NCBI GenBank assembly: GCA_005792225.1
Contig: SXSP01000512.1
Span: 1-8,604 of the forward strand
Reading direction: 5' to 3'
Source of the DNA: Bdellovibrionales bacterium
GTDB taxonomy: Bacteria > Bdellovibrionota > Bdellovibrionia > Bdellovibrionales > JAMPXM01
DNA: 8,604 bases
Each line of letters begins with the position of its first letter. The first letter of the stretch is position 1. Under the pieces are notes generated by a model that did no database searches, was not told the origin of the DNA, and saw only the letters and a program-made list of their open reading frames with translations. A program made the translations under genes and the position numbers. Below are positions 1 to 7,626 of the stretch, piece by piece.

Positions 1-87
1 ATTCGTACTCTTAGGTTCGCTGTCAATAGGTCCAGCCGCATCGCCGATTCGACTAGGAAAGAGACGGTGGCGACGTGACTCAAAACA

Positions 88-1038
88 CTACTTTGGTAAG
101 AGCGTCAGCTGCTCGAAAGCTTGAAGATCCTGACCCTTCGCACAAAGCGTCGCCTCTGCGTGATCGGGATAAACTTCCCATTTCACAAACCGTCCCGCTT
201 GGGTCTCGATGACGAAGAACGACATCTCCGGATGCTCGGACTTCAGCTCCTTCATCACTTCCACGATGAGCTCGATATTGTGCGGATCATCATCCGACAT
301 GCCGAAGCGGTGATAAGGACTCGGACCGTAAACTTCAATCGCCTTGTGAACGGACGCGCGTATCGCCGCTTTTTTGAGCGCGGCCACACTCATGGTGAGA
401 TCGTGATCCCCGAGTTCGCGGCGAATGTCCAAATGACTGACGGGATAGACGCTCAAATAATTCGGCTCATGCGGGAGAAATCCGCGCTGCACGAAAAGTC
501 GGATCCCATTTCGAATCGTCTCGGGATGATGCCCCCGCGCGGTGATCATCGAAACAGGCCGCTTGTTCAAAGCCGCATGGTAAAAACAGGACCAAGACGG
601 CCCCTTCCACTGAAGGTCAGGAAATCCTAAAGCAGACGCTAAATCCTCAACGAACACTTGCCTGCGCCCCATCAGGTTTTTCTCAAGCCACGTCAGGTCT
701 TGATCGCGAAAATGCCGGAAAGTTCCATTCCGATCGCAAAAATCCAGTTTGTAGTCCGCGTATGGTCCCGTCGATCCGACGTGACGATGAACCTGCGCGA
801 ACTCCCCGCTTGAGAGCTTCAATTCAGCGCCGGTGTCTTTGTGAAAGATAAATGCGGGTGTCGAAAGAAAGGCGATATTGTCATCGAAATCAAAGAAGTA
901 AAAACTGCGCCCGCCCTTGTCGGCGTTTCGGTCTTTTACGATTTCTCGCTCAATTGGAAGCTCCAATTGACCGCGATAAATCAGCGGCGACCTTCCGCGG
1001 AGCAGTTCAAAAGATTTCTTCAAGAGCCGGGTTGGCAT
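88..1038 (-). CDS. Uncharacterised HAD-superfamily-like protein (316 aa)
   Basis: I do not recognise a named family, but the HAD phosphatase signature motifs appear in order. Motif I is a hydrophobic strand followed by DFDDN (residues 50-54, candidate nucleophile Asp50 and acid Asp52). Motif II is ITARG with Thr166. Lysines at 222-223 or 232 could serve as motif III. Motif IV is the acidic SDDDPHN cluster around Asp249-Asp251. The 110-odd residues between motifs I and II are aromatic-rich and may be a cap domain or a lineage-specific insertion. No signal peptide or membrane segment is seen, so it is probably cytoplasmic. The ATG at 1036-1038 is supported by an AGGAAGAGGG ribosome-binding site (1048-1057) nine bases upstream and an in-frame TGA just before it. 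It lies 84 bases after topA on the same strand with no clear terminator between, so co-transcription is likely. The substrate is unknown; phosphatase activity is inferred from motifs only. Confidence 0.75.
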   Translation of the reverse strand: MPTRLLKKSFELLRGRSPLIYRGQLELPIEREIVKDRNADKGGRSFYFFDFDDNIAFLSTPAFIFHKDTGAELKLSSGEFAQVHRHVGSTGPYADYKLDFCDRNGTFRHFRDQDLTWLEKNLMGRRQVFVEDLASALGFPDLQWKGPSWSCFYHAALNKRPVSMITARGHHPETIRNGIRLFVQRGFLPHEPNYLSVYPVSHLDIRRELGDHDLTMSVAALKKAAIRASVHKAIEVYGPSPYHRFGMSDDDPHNIELIVEVMKELKSEHPEMSFFVIETQAGRFVKWEVYPDHAEATLCAKGQDLQAFEQLTLLPK

Positions 1039-1122
1039 TGGAGAGAGCCCTCTTCCTCATGGGAGCAGGGCCAAACTAACGCATTTGGTTAGGCATTTCA
1101 ATGCTGAGAAACGAGGCAGCAC

Positions 1123-3882
1123 TCAGCGACTGCTCGCCCCCGTTTTCGACTCGCCTTTTTTCACGACGATGGTTTTCGCCACCTTTTTCGCGGGAGCGGG
1201 CTCATCCTCGGGAGTCTCTGATTTGTTTGCCTTTTTCGCGGCCCCCGCCGATTTTTTAGGAGCTTTCTTAGAGGCTTTCTGGGCAGCCTTCTTACCGGCT
1301 TTTTTGCCGCCACCCTCGTCTGAAGGGATTTCACCCGTTTTCTGGATCACGAGCTTCATGGCGATTTCGAGCGTCACGTCTTCCGGCTTCATCCCATCCG
1401 GAAGAGACACATTGGTCTTTCCCGCCTTGATGTACGGACCGTATTTCCCGCTGTAGACGGCGACCGGTTCCTCGATCCCCTCGGCTTTCCCGAGCTCCTT
1501 GATCGGAGCCGCTCGTCCCCGGCCCGCCTTCGGTTTCGAGAGAATCTCAATCGCGCGTTCCAACTCGATCGTAAAGAGATTGTCGGTCTTCGGGATTGAA
1601 CGGAAATCCCCGTCATGCACGATGTACGGCCCGAAGCGTCCCAAACCTGCCTTAATGTCTTTTCCGGTTCCGGGGTGGGCGCCCAAAGTTTTCGGGAGTT
1701 CGAGCAACTGCAAAGCTTGCTCAAGCGTCGTCTTATCGGGCTCCATTCCCGTCGGAAGGGAAACCCGCTTTGGCTTCGCCTCCTCGTCCGTCGCATCACC
1801 GAGTTGCACGTACGGCCCGTAACGGCCCGTTAAAACGTAAATCGGCTGACCCGTCTTTGGATCTTTTCCGAGTGCGTCGCTTCCGTTTACTTTTTGATCG
1901 ATCAGCTTGTTCGCGATCTCGGCCGTGATATCCGCGGGAGCCTGCGCTTCGGGAATGGACGCGCAGACGTCTGCATCCCCTTCCTTACGACAAACATAGG
2001 CGCCGTAACGACCAACGCGGAAATCGAGTGCCTCGAGGCCCGGAAGCCGAATCGAACGCGCTTCTTCGGGATCAATTTTCTTCTCTTGAACGTCGACTTG
2101 CTTCTTCAATCCACGATCGCCGAAGTAAATCGATTTTAGGTAGCTGAGCTGATCTAGATCACCGCTCGCGATGTCGTCGAGCGATTTTTCCATCTCGCTC
2201 GTAAACCCGAGATCCACGAACTGCGTGAGGTGCTGCAGCAGAAGTTTTGCGACAACCATCGCTGTGAACGTGGGAACGAGCGCGGTCCCCGCCTTCTTCA
2301 CGTAACCGCGGTCGATGATCGTTCCGATAATCGACGCATAGGTCGAAGGACGGCCAATTCCTTCTCTCTCCATTGTCTGAACGAGAGAGGCTTCCGTGTA
2401 GCGCGCGGGCGGCTTTGTTTCATGCTCCGTCGGCTGAATCGAGAGGCAGTCAACCGCATCACCGACTTTTAGATTCGGAAGACGCACTTCGCGCTCTTCG
2501 AGTGCGGCGTTTTCATCGTCGCTGCCTTCAACGTAAGCCCTGAGGAAGCCGGGAAACTCAATCGTGTTTCCGCTCGCGGCGAAAATTCCGGCTCCCACTT
2601 CGAAGCGAACAGACACTTGCTTTTGACGGCTATTCACCATCTGGCTCGCCATCGTGCGCTTCCAAATCAGATCATAAAGTCGAAGCGGCATTCCGCTCAG
2701 GCCCGTCTCCTCCGGCGTCTTGAAGTCAGTTCCCGCAGGGCGAATCGCTTCGTGAGCCTCTTGAGCGCCTTTGACCTTTTTGCCTTCGTATGTGCGCGGG
2801 GCCTCAGGAAGGTAATCTTTGCCGTAGAGCTCAACGATCTTCTCGCGCGCGGCCGTCAAAGCCTGCTGCGAGAGGAACGTTGAATCCGTTCTCATGTAGG
2901 TGATGAAACCTTGCTCGTACAAACTCTGTGCGACTTGCATCGCCTCACGTGCCGAAAGACCGAGCTTACGGTTGGCTTCCTGCTGCAAAGTCGAAGTAAT
3001 GAAGGGTGCCGGCGGTTTGCGCGAGACCGGCTTCTCTTCGACTTCCGTGACCTTCCAGCTTTTGCCGACGAGCGCAGCATGAACCTCTTTTGCCTTGGTC
3101 GCATCCAGGTGAAGAATCTCCGACGCCTTATCAGCCATGAGCTGACCCGTCGTGGAATCAAAATCTTTCCCGGTTGCCACGCGCTTTCCGCTGTAGCTAT
3201 GAATGCGCGACGCGAATTTGATCGCTTCTTTCTCGTTCTCCGCCTCGATGCCCCAGTAAACAGATTTATTGAATCTCAAGCGCTCATGTTCGCGCTCGAC
3301 GATCAATCGAACGGCGACCGATTGCACGCGGCCCGCCGATAACCCGTAAGCAACCTTCTTCCACAGAAGGGGCGAAATCGTGTAACCCACCAGACGATCG
3401 AGAATGCGTCGCGCCTCTTGGGCATGGACGAGGTTCGTATCGATCTGGCGAGTCTCCGTCAGAGCATCGAGAATCGCTTCCTTGGTGATCTCGTTGAAGA
3501 CCATTCGACGAAACGGAACTTTCGGCTTCAGCGCCTCGACGAGGTGCCAGCTGATGCTCTCTCCCTCACGGTCTTCGTCGGTTGCGAGAATCAGTTCGTC
3601 AGCATCATCAAGTCGCTCTTTGAGCTGCTTAATCACCTTCGTTTTGTTTTTAGGAATCGTATAGATGGGTTCGAAGTCATGATCGACATCAACACCCAAC
3701 GTGGCCCAAGGCTGCTTCTTGAACTTCTCGGGAATGTCTTTGGCGGACTGGGGAAGATCTCGAATGTGTCCCATACAGGACTCAACAACGTAATCCTTGC
3801 CCAAAAATTTGCGGATCGTTTTCGCCTTCGTGGGCGACTCGACCACAACTAGTATCTTTCCCGTAGCCTCGCGCTTGGCCAT
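1123..3882 (-). CDS. topA: DNA topoisomerase I (type IA)
   Basis: TopA relaxes negative supercoils by cutting and passing single strands, offsetting gyrase and clearing supercoils behind RNA polymerase. The N-terminal Toprim domain has VVESPTKAKTI (residues 13-23, catalytic Glu15) and the metal-binding TDEDREGE block (101-108). The cleavage site QGFITYMRTDS (324-334) places the active-site tyrosine at Tyr329. GRPSTYASII (510-519) is another family hallmark. The C-terminus has four glycine/aromatic repeats at about 624-630, 686-692, 748-754 and 812-818 (G-R/K-Y/F-G-x-Y). I see no four-cysteine zinc ribbons like those of the E. coli enzyme. Residues 858-919 form a Lys/Ala-rich tail. At 919 residues it is somewhat longer than the E. 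coli protein. The ATG at 3880-3882 gives MAKREATGKILVVVESP, a normal family start; an AGGA ribosome site (3886-3889) lies unusually close, three bases away. The downstream HAD-like gene probably shares its transcript. Confidence 0.97.
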   Translation of the reverse strand: MAKREATGKILVVVESPTKAKTIRKFLGKDYVVESCMGHIRDLPQSAKDIPEKFKKQPWATLGVDVDHDFEPIYTIPKNKTKVIKQLKERLDDADELILATDEDREGESISWHLVEALKPKVPFRRMVFNEITKEAILDALTETRQIDTNLVHAQEARRILDRLVGYTISPLLWKKVAYGLSAGRVQSVAVRLIVEREHERLRFNKSVYWGIEAENEKEAIKFASRIHSYSGKRVATGKDFDSTTGQLMADKASEILHLDATKAKEVHAALVGKSWKVTEVEEKPVSRKPPAPFITSTLQQEANRKLGLSAREAMQVAQSLYEQGFITYMRTDSTFLSQQALTAAREKIVELYGKDYLPEAPRTYEGKKVKGAQEAHEAIRPAGTDFKTPEETGLSGMPLRLYDLIWKRTMASQMVNSRQKQVSVRFEVGAGIFAASGNTIEFPGFLRAYVEGSDDENAALEEREVRLPNLKVGDAVDCLSIQPTEHETKPPARYTEASLVQTMEREGIGRPSTYASIIGTIIDRGYVKKAGTALVPTFTAMVVAKLLLQHLTQFVDLGFTSEMEKSLDDIASGDLDQLSYLKSIYFGDRGLKKQVDVQEKKIDPEEARSIRLPGLEALDFRVGRYGAYVCRKEGDADVCASIPEAQAPADITAEIANKLIDQKVNGSDALGKDPKTGQPIYVLTGRYGPYVQLGDATDEEAKPKRVSLPTGMEPDKTTLEQALQLLELPKTLGAHPGTGKDIKAGLGRFGPYIVHDGDFRSIPKTDNLFTIELERAIEILSKPKAGRGRAAPIKELGKAEGIEEPVAVYSGKYGPYIKAGKTNVSLPDGMKPEDVTLEIAMKLVIQKTGEIPSDEGGGKKAGKKAAQKASKKAPKKSAGAAKKANKSETPEDEPAPAKKVAKTIVVKKGESKTGASSR

Positions 3883-3934
3883 TCTTCCTGCCGTTCTCGT
3901 GTGCCGTTCGGAGTGTTGTCATCAATTCCTATTT

Positions 3935-3955
3935 TCGACTCAGGACCTAAGTCGA
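3935..3955. repeat. 21-bp interrupted palindrome, possible operator
   Basis: Outer arms TCGACT (3935-3940) and AGTCGA (3950-3955) are exact inverted repeats. Inside them, AGG and CCT pair around a central A, with one mismatched pair between the two levels, so 18 of 21 positions are in paired arms. It lies 53 bases upstream of the topA start codon. It could be a dimeric regulator site or, in RNA, a leader hairpin. No T-tract follows on either strand, so it is not an intrinsic terminator. Confidence 0.45.
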
Positions 3956-3969
3956 GGGCGCAGACCTCA

Positions 3970-3998
3970 AAGATAAAGAAGGTCACGATTCGTGACAG
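3970..3998 (-). promoter_or_regulatory. Candidate topA promoter
   Basis: Read on the minus strand, CTGTCA (3998-3993) and TATCTT (3975-3970) each match 4 of 6 sigma-70 consensus bases and are separated by exactly 17 bases. Transcription would begin near 3963 and leave a leader of about 80 bases before the topA ATG. The 15-bp palindrome at 3982-3996 overlaps the -35 element and spacer. Both hexamers are weak, so this is only a candidate. Confidence 0.3.
3982..3996. repeat. Perfect 15-bp odd palindrome, possible operator
   Basis: GTCACGA and TCGTGAC are exact inverted repeats around a single central T. The site lies in the divergent promoter region 27 bases from the 3935-3955 palindrome and has a different sequence. 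It overlaps the -35 and spacer of the candidate topA promoter, which would suit a repressor operator. The regulator is unknown. Confidence 0.5.
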
Positions 3999-4156
3999 CC
4001 CGCATGAAAACTGAAGACGCAAAAAATAAAATGAGTCCTTCTCCAAACCGATGCAAGCGGAAATTTTTGACGCGGCATATTTGACGTCGACAAAACTCCC
4101 GCGCAATCCACGCTTCATCACTCGCTCTCGCGAGCCGATGCAACTAAACTGAACGA

Positions 4157-4933
4157 ATGAAGTCACTCAGCGAATTCAAAAACAAAGACGTTCGTTTTCT
4201 CTTCACCGACATCGACGACACGCTTACCGATCACGGCCAATTGGGAGCAGACGCCTACTCCGCTCTCTGGCGTCTTCAGCAAAACGGAATCCAGGTTATT
4301 CCAGTTACCGGTCGTCCCGCCGGCTGGTGCGAGATGATCGCGCGGTTCTGGCCGGTTCACGGAATCGTCGGCGAAAACGGAGGTTTCTACTTTCGCTACC
4401 ACGAAAAAAAGATGGACCGGCATTTCGTCTTCGACGAAATCACCCGCGCACGCAATCGGGAAAAGCTCGAATCGATCCGCCAAGAAGTTCTCTCGCAAGT
4501 CCCCGGCTGCGCGATTGCGAGCGATCAGTTCTCGCGCCTCATGGATCTCGCCGTCGACTTCGCCGAAGATGTTGGCCCTCTCCCTGAATCGGAAATCGAT
4601 CGCATCGTTCGCATCTTCGAAAAGCATGGCGCCCAGGCGAAGGTGAGTTCGATTCACGTCAACGGTTGGTTCGGCTCGTACGATAAACTCTCGATGTGTC
4701 GCGAATACGCGCAACGTGAACTCAAACTGGATCTTGAATTAAATAATGAGCGCTTCGCTTTCAGCGGAGATTCACCGAACGACGAGCCGATGTTCGCGTT
4801 CTTCAAGAATTCGTTCGCGGTCGCCAACATCAATAATTTCTTATCTCGGATCAAAAACAAACCGGCGTTTCTCGCCCCGTCCGAAGGAGGCCGCGGCTTC
4901 GTTGAGATCGCAAATCGTCTGCTCTCAAAATAA
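4157..4933 (+). CDS. HAD superfamily subfamily IIB hydrolase (Cof-like sugar-phosphatase type)
   Basis: This is a probable cytoplasmic phosphatase for a sugar phosphate or similar small metabolite. All four HAD motifs are present. Motif I is FTDIDDTLT (nucleophile Asp18, acid Asp20), motif II is VTGRP (Thr51), motif III is SYDKL (Lys177) and motif IV is SGDSPNDEPMF (Asp205 and Asp209). The segment at about 85-175, between motifs II and III, is where the IIB-type cap domain lies. The length of 258 residues is typical of Cof, sucrose-phosphate phosphatase and mannosyl-3-phosphoglycerate phosphatase relatives, and the VGENGGFYF block (71-79) also fits that group. The substrate cannot be assigned. 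The ATG at 4157 puts motif I 18 residues in, as expected, but the ribosome-binding site is poor. The gene is transcribed divergently from topA and ends in a strong terminator that incorporates the last two bases of its TAA stop. Confidence 0.9.
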   Translation: MKSLSEFKNKDVRFLFTDIDDTLTDHGQLGADAYSALWRLQQNGIQVIPVTGRPAGWCEMIARFWPVHGIVGENGGFYFRYHEKKMDRHFVFDEITRARNREKLESIRQEVLSQVPGCAIASDQFSRLMDLAVDFAEDVGPLPESEIDRIVRIFEKHGAQAKVSSIHVNGWFGSYDKLSMCREYAQRELKLDLELNNERFAFSGDSPNDEPMFAFFKNSFAVANINNFLSRIKNKPAFLAPSEGGRGFVEIANRLLSK

Positions 4934-4961
4934 AAAACCCGCCTCAGAGGGCGGGTTTTTT
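4932..4961. terminator. Bidirectional Rho-independent terminator
   Basis: Six A residues plus CCCGCC (4932-4943) pair perfectly with GGCGGG plus six T residues (4950-4961), giving a 12-bp stem around a six-base loop. Both strands end in a GC stem followed by six U residues, so it should stop the HAD-IIB transcript rightward and the tex transcript leftward. It starts inside the phosphatase stop codon and lies seven bases past the tex stop. Confidence 0.93.
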
Positions 4962-4968
4962 CTTCGCT

Positions 4969-7440
4969 TCACTTCTTCCCTGGAGCGCCTTGATTTCCGA
5001 GGAGTGCCGCAAACGGGTTGTTAAACGGCGACGCCGGTTTTCTCGGCTGCCCCCCGCCCGGTCCACCACCTTGGTGCGGGCGATCCCCTCTGCCTCGGTC
5101 CTCTCGGTGTCGATCACCGCCAGGACGAGGCCCGCGGTCTCCGCCGGGAGCTCCGCGAGCGGCGACGCCAGGACGAGGTCCACGATCCCCACCATCGCGG
5201 CGTTCGGGTCTCGGTCCACGAGGAGCCCGCTCAGCGGAACGCTCTTCATCCGTACGGCGAACACGTTGGGGCGCTTCATCCAAAATCATCGACAACGAAA
5301 TCTGATTCTTATCGAGATCAACGCCCAAGACCTTCACGGTCACTTGATCACCGGGATTCACGACCTTGCGCGGATCATCAACGAACTTATGCGAAAGAGC
5401 CGAAATGTGAACGAGACCGTCCTGATGCACACCGATGTCTACGAAGGCACCGAAGTTCGTCACGTTCGTGACGATCCCGGGGCAGATCATTCCTTCTTTC
5501 AGATCCTTCACTTCCGAGATGTCATCGCGGAACGAGAAAGCCTTGAAAGGATCGCGCGGATCACGGCCGGGCTTCTCGAGTTCACGAACGATGTCATCAA
5601 AGGTAAATTCCCCGACGATCGCGGCCCATTTGGTGCGAAGTTGCGTGAGCTTCTTCGCCCCCTCTCCCACCAGCTGCGAGAGATTCACGCCAAGTTCATG
5701 GGCCATGTCACGAACCGCGGCGTAGCGTTCAGGGTGAATGCCCGTCGCATCCAAAACTTGCTTGCCGTGATTAATGCGCAAGAAACCCGCGCATTGCTCG
5801 TAAACTTTCGTACTGAAGCGAGTGACTTTCATCAGCTGCGAACGATCTTCAAAGAGACCGTTGGCCTTCCGGAACTCGACGATGTTCTTCGCAAGACCCG
5901 GGCCGATGCCGGAAACATACGAGAGAAGAGGTGCCGAAGCGGTATTGAGATCGACACCCACGCCGTTCACGCAGCTCTCGACCACTTGCTCGAGAGATTT
6001 CTTCAAGTTGGTTTGGGAAACATCATGTTGGTACTGACCGACACCAATCGATTTCGGATCAACTTTCACGAGTTCCGCAAGTGGATCCTGGAGTCGACGC
6101 GCAATCGAGATCGCCCCGCGAACCGTCAAATCCAGATCCGGGAACTCCTCACGGGCCACGTCGCTCGCGGAATAAACGCTCGCGCCCGATTCACTGACAA
6201 GAATCACGGGCACCGACGCTCCGAGCTCCTTGAGAACCTTACGCACGAAAGCCTCAGCTTCGCGGCCGCCCGTTCCGTTTCCGACGGCGATCGCTTCGAT
6301 CGTGATCTGCTTCAATACCTCGCCAAAGAGCTGTTTCGCGCGCTCCTCGGCGCCTTCCCCGAGCATCTGGAGAACCGTGTGCGAGATAAAGTTACCTTGT
6401 TTATCAATCAGGGCGAGTTTGCAGCCCGTGCGAAGTCCGGGATCGATCCCGAGAACACACTTGGGTCCAAACGGGCTTCCGAGCAGGACGCGACGAACGT
6501 TCTCCGCGAAAACCGAAATCGCGTGCTCGTCCGCTTTCTCTTTGAGGACGCGGTGGACCTCGTTTGAAATCGACGGATAAACGTGCACCGTCAACGCGAC
6601 CTTCGCGCAATTCTTCAAGAACTCGGCAGCGTGCGATGACGGATCGGTGCAGGCGAAATTCTCGAAGACTTTCAAAAGATAAGCTTCATCACCTTCAATC
6701 GTGACCGTGAGCTCCTCTTGTTCCCAACCCCGGCGCATGGCCAGGTAGCGGTGCGAAGCCTTGGGTTCCTGCAGGTTCTTCACGGGTTCAGCGAACTCCG
6801 CGTACATCTCGAATTTCGAATGCGGCTTGAAGTTCTTAGTCTTCTTCGATCCGACCTTGCCCTGCTCAAAGAAGTTTTTGCGAATGGTCTCACGCAAATC
6901 AGGATTGTTGAAGATGCGGTCCACGATAATGTCTTGCGCACCCTTCAGCGCGAGATCGTAGGTCACGAACCCCGCGGCGGTGTTCAAGAAGTCCTTGGCT
7001 TTCACTTCGAGAGTGACATCGTCTTTGAGCTCACCATGGCCAAGTGCCCAGATCCAATCGGCGAGTGGCTCAAGTCCCGCCTCGCGCGCGATCGTCGCCT
7101 TTGTCTTTTTCTTCTTTTTGAACGGACGATAGATTTCTTCGAGATCCCCGAGATCCATCGACTTCTGAATACGCGCCTTCAATTCGTCGGTCAGGTTTCC
7201 CTGAGCCTCGATTTCTTTGACGAGGTAGGCGCGGCGTTTGTTGATCTCCTGCAGAGTTTCGTTCGATTCGATAATTTGACGAATCTGAACCTCGTCCAAG
7301 CCGCCGGTTTTTTCCTTACGGTAACGGGCGATGAACGGAACCGTTCCGCCCTCCGCCGCGAGCTCTAGGACCGCCTGGGCAGAGCGAAGGTTGATCTCAG
7401 GGTGAACCGTCGACAAATACGTCTGAAAACTTGTTTCCAT
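4969..7440 (-). CDS. tex: Tex-family S1 RNA-binding protein (transcription accessory factor)
   Basis: Tex proteins bind nucleic acids and associate with the transcription and translation machinery; deletions in other bacteria alter gene expression. The N-terminal Tex region contains PFIARYRKEKTGGLDE (35-50). A YqgF/RNase H-like domain begins at CVLGIDPGLRTG (328-339) and includes AVGNGTGGREAE (385-396) and VGQYQHDVSQ (467-476). Helix-hairpin-helix motifs occupy about 498-542 (SGIGPGLAKNIVEFR). An S1 domain lies at about 650-719 (IVTNVTNFGAFVDIGVHQDG). The final ~100 residues (721-823) are a Gly/Arg/Pro-rich, probably disordered tail, making the protein about 40-50 residues longer than the usual 770-785. 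The ATG at 7438-7440 gives a family-like start, preceded by only a weak GAGAG ribosome site. It follows infA on the same strand after 186 bases and ends at the shared terminator. Confidence 0.96.
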   Translation of the reverse strand: METSFQTYLSTVHPEINLRSAQAVLELAAEGGTVPFIARYRKEKTGGLDEVQIRQIIESNETLQEINKRRAYLVKEIEAQGNLTDELKARIQKSMDLGDLEEIYRPFKKKKKTKATIAREAGLEPLADWIWALGHGELKDDVTLEVKAKDFLNTAAGFVTYDLALKGAQDIIVDRIFNNPDLRETIRKNFFEQGKVGSKKTKNFKPHSKFEMYAEFAEPVKNLQEPKASHRYLAMRRGWEQEELTVTIEGDEAYLLKVFENFACTDPSSHAAEFLKNCAKVALTVHVYPSISNEVHRVLKEKADEHAISVFAENVRRVLLGSPFGPKCVLGIDPGLRTGCKLALIDKQGNFISHTVLQMLGEGAEERAKQLFGEVLKQITIEAIAVGNGTGGREAEAFVRKVLKELGASVPVILVSESGASVYSASDVAREEFPDLDLTVRGAISIARRLQDPLAELVKVDPKSIGVGQYQHDVSQTNLKKSLEQVVESCVNGVGVDLNTASAPLLSYVSGIGPGLAKNIVEFRKANGLFEDRSQLMKVTRFSTKVYEQCAGFLRINHGKQVLDATGIHPERYAAVRDMAHELGVNLSQLVGEGAKKLTQLRTKWAAIVGEFTFDDIVRELEKPGRDPRDPFKAFSFRDDISEVKDLKEGMICPGIVTNVTNFGAFVDIGVHQDGLVHISALSHKFVDDPRKVVNPGDQVTVKVLGVDLDKNQISLSMILDEAPQRVRRTDEERSAERAPRGPRPERRDGGDRGPRPGVAARGAPGGDRGPRPGGDRHREDRGRGDRPHQGGGPGGGQPRKPASPFNNPFAALLGNQGAPGKK
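5118..5193 (-). repeat. In-frame direct repeat encoding the Tex tail
   Basis: Two 28-base copies (5118-5145 and 5166-5193) start 48 bases apart and match at 23 of 28 positions. Both encode the peptide GGDRGPRPG (about residues 750-758 and 766-774). All five differences are three bases apart and fall on synonymous third codon positions. A partial third copy, RGPRPER, precedes them at about 741-747. Confidence 0.8.
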
Positions 7441-7470
7441 TAAACTCTCACAAGGTCTGTATTAGGATTG

Positions 7471-7480
7471 TTCAATTGAA
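7471..7480. repeat. Short perfect palindrome upstream of tex
   Basis: TTCAATTGAA is a perfect 10-bp palindrome 30 bases upstream of the tex start codon, a plausible position for a small operator. I could not pair it with a convincing promoter. Being AT-rich and short, it may be coincidental. Confidence 0.25.
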
Positions 7481-7523
7481 GTGGCCGCGAGAGAAAAATT
7501 CAAGATATGAGTTCGTCTTTTTT

Positions 7524-7578
7524 GGCGGATATAGGGTCCGCCTATGCCAGTTCGGCCCCGAAATTCGAAAATCGGGGC
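7524..7578 (-). other. Two consecutive hairpins in the infA-tex spacer
   Basis: On the minus strand the infA transcript would first form GCCCCGA/TCGGGGC (7578-7572 with 7561-7555, 7-bp stem, 10-base loop), then GGCGGA/TCCGCC (7542-7537 with 7529-7524, 6-bp stem, 7-base loop). Neither stem is followed by a U-tract on the minus strand; the second is followed by six A residues. They are therefore not standard intrinsic terminators. They could protect the infA 3' end, attenuate read-through into tex, or form a structured tex leader. Confidence 0.45.
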
Positions 7579-7626
7579 TTGGTGAACGGCGATGAAAGAA
7601 AATAGACATGCGTTATTTACGATGCC

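Larger units (their letters stand above)
3883..4156. promoter_or_regulatory. Divergent intergenic region between topA and the HAD-IIB gene
   Basis: This 274-base gap must hold the promoters for topA (leftward) and the phosphatase gene (rightward). It contains two separate palindromes (3935-3955 and 3982-3996), a weak candidate topA promoter (3970-3998), and two copies of TTTGACG on the plus strand (4066-4072 and 4080-4086), whose TTGACG cores resemble -35 hexamers but lack a good -10 partner. It also has an 8-bp CTCGCGAG palindrome (4127-4134) close to the phosphatase start. No tRNA-like or convincing protein-coding sequence is seen. Confidence 0.6.

Noticed and set aside
121..630. 169-codon plus-strand frame opposite the HAD-like gene
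   Set aside because: It is antisense to a gene with a strong ribosome site and HAD motifs, and its translation has no coherent features.
1061..1122. Possible terminator between topA and the HAD-like gene
   Set aside because: Only weak alternative stems of about five base pairs (such as CTAAC/GTTAG) and no U-tract. It does not qualify as an intrinsic terminator.
4004..4084. 26-codon plus-strand micro-ORF in the divergent gap
   Set aside because: No ribosome-binding site and no recognisable peptide; this length is expected by chance.
3849..4166. 105-codon leftward frame spanning the topA upstream gap
   Set aside because: It overlaps the starts of both topA and the HAD-IIB gene, has no family resemblance, and covers palindromes that look regulatory.
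4990..6567. 525-codon open frame on the plus strand inside tex
   Set aside because: It is fully antisense to the well-supported tex, has no recognisable domains and shows Arg/His/Asp-rich shadow composition. Long antisense frames are common in such GC-biased genes.
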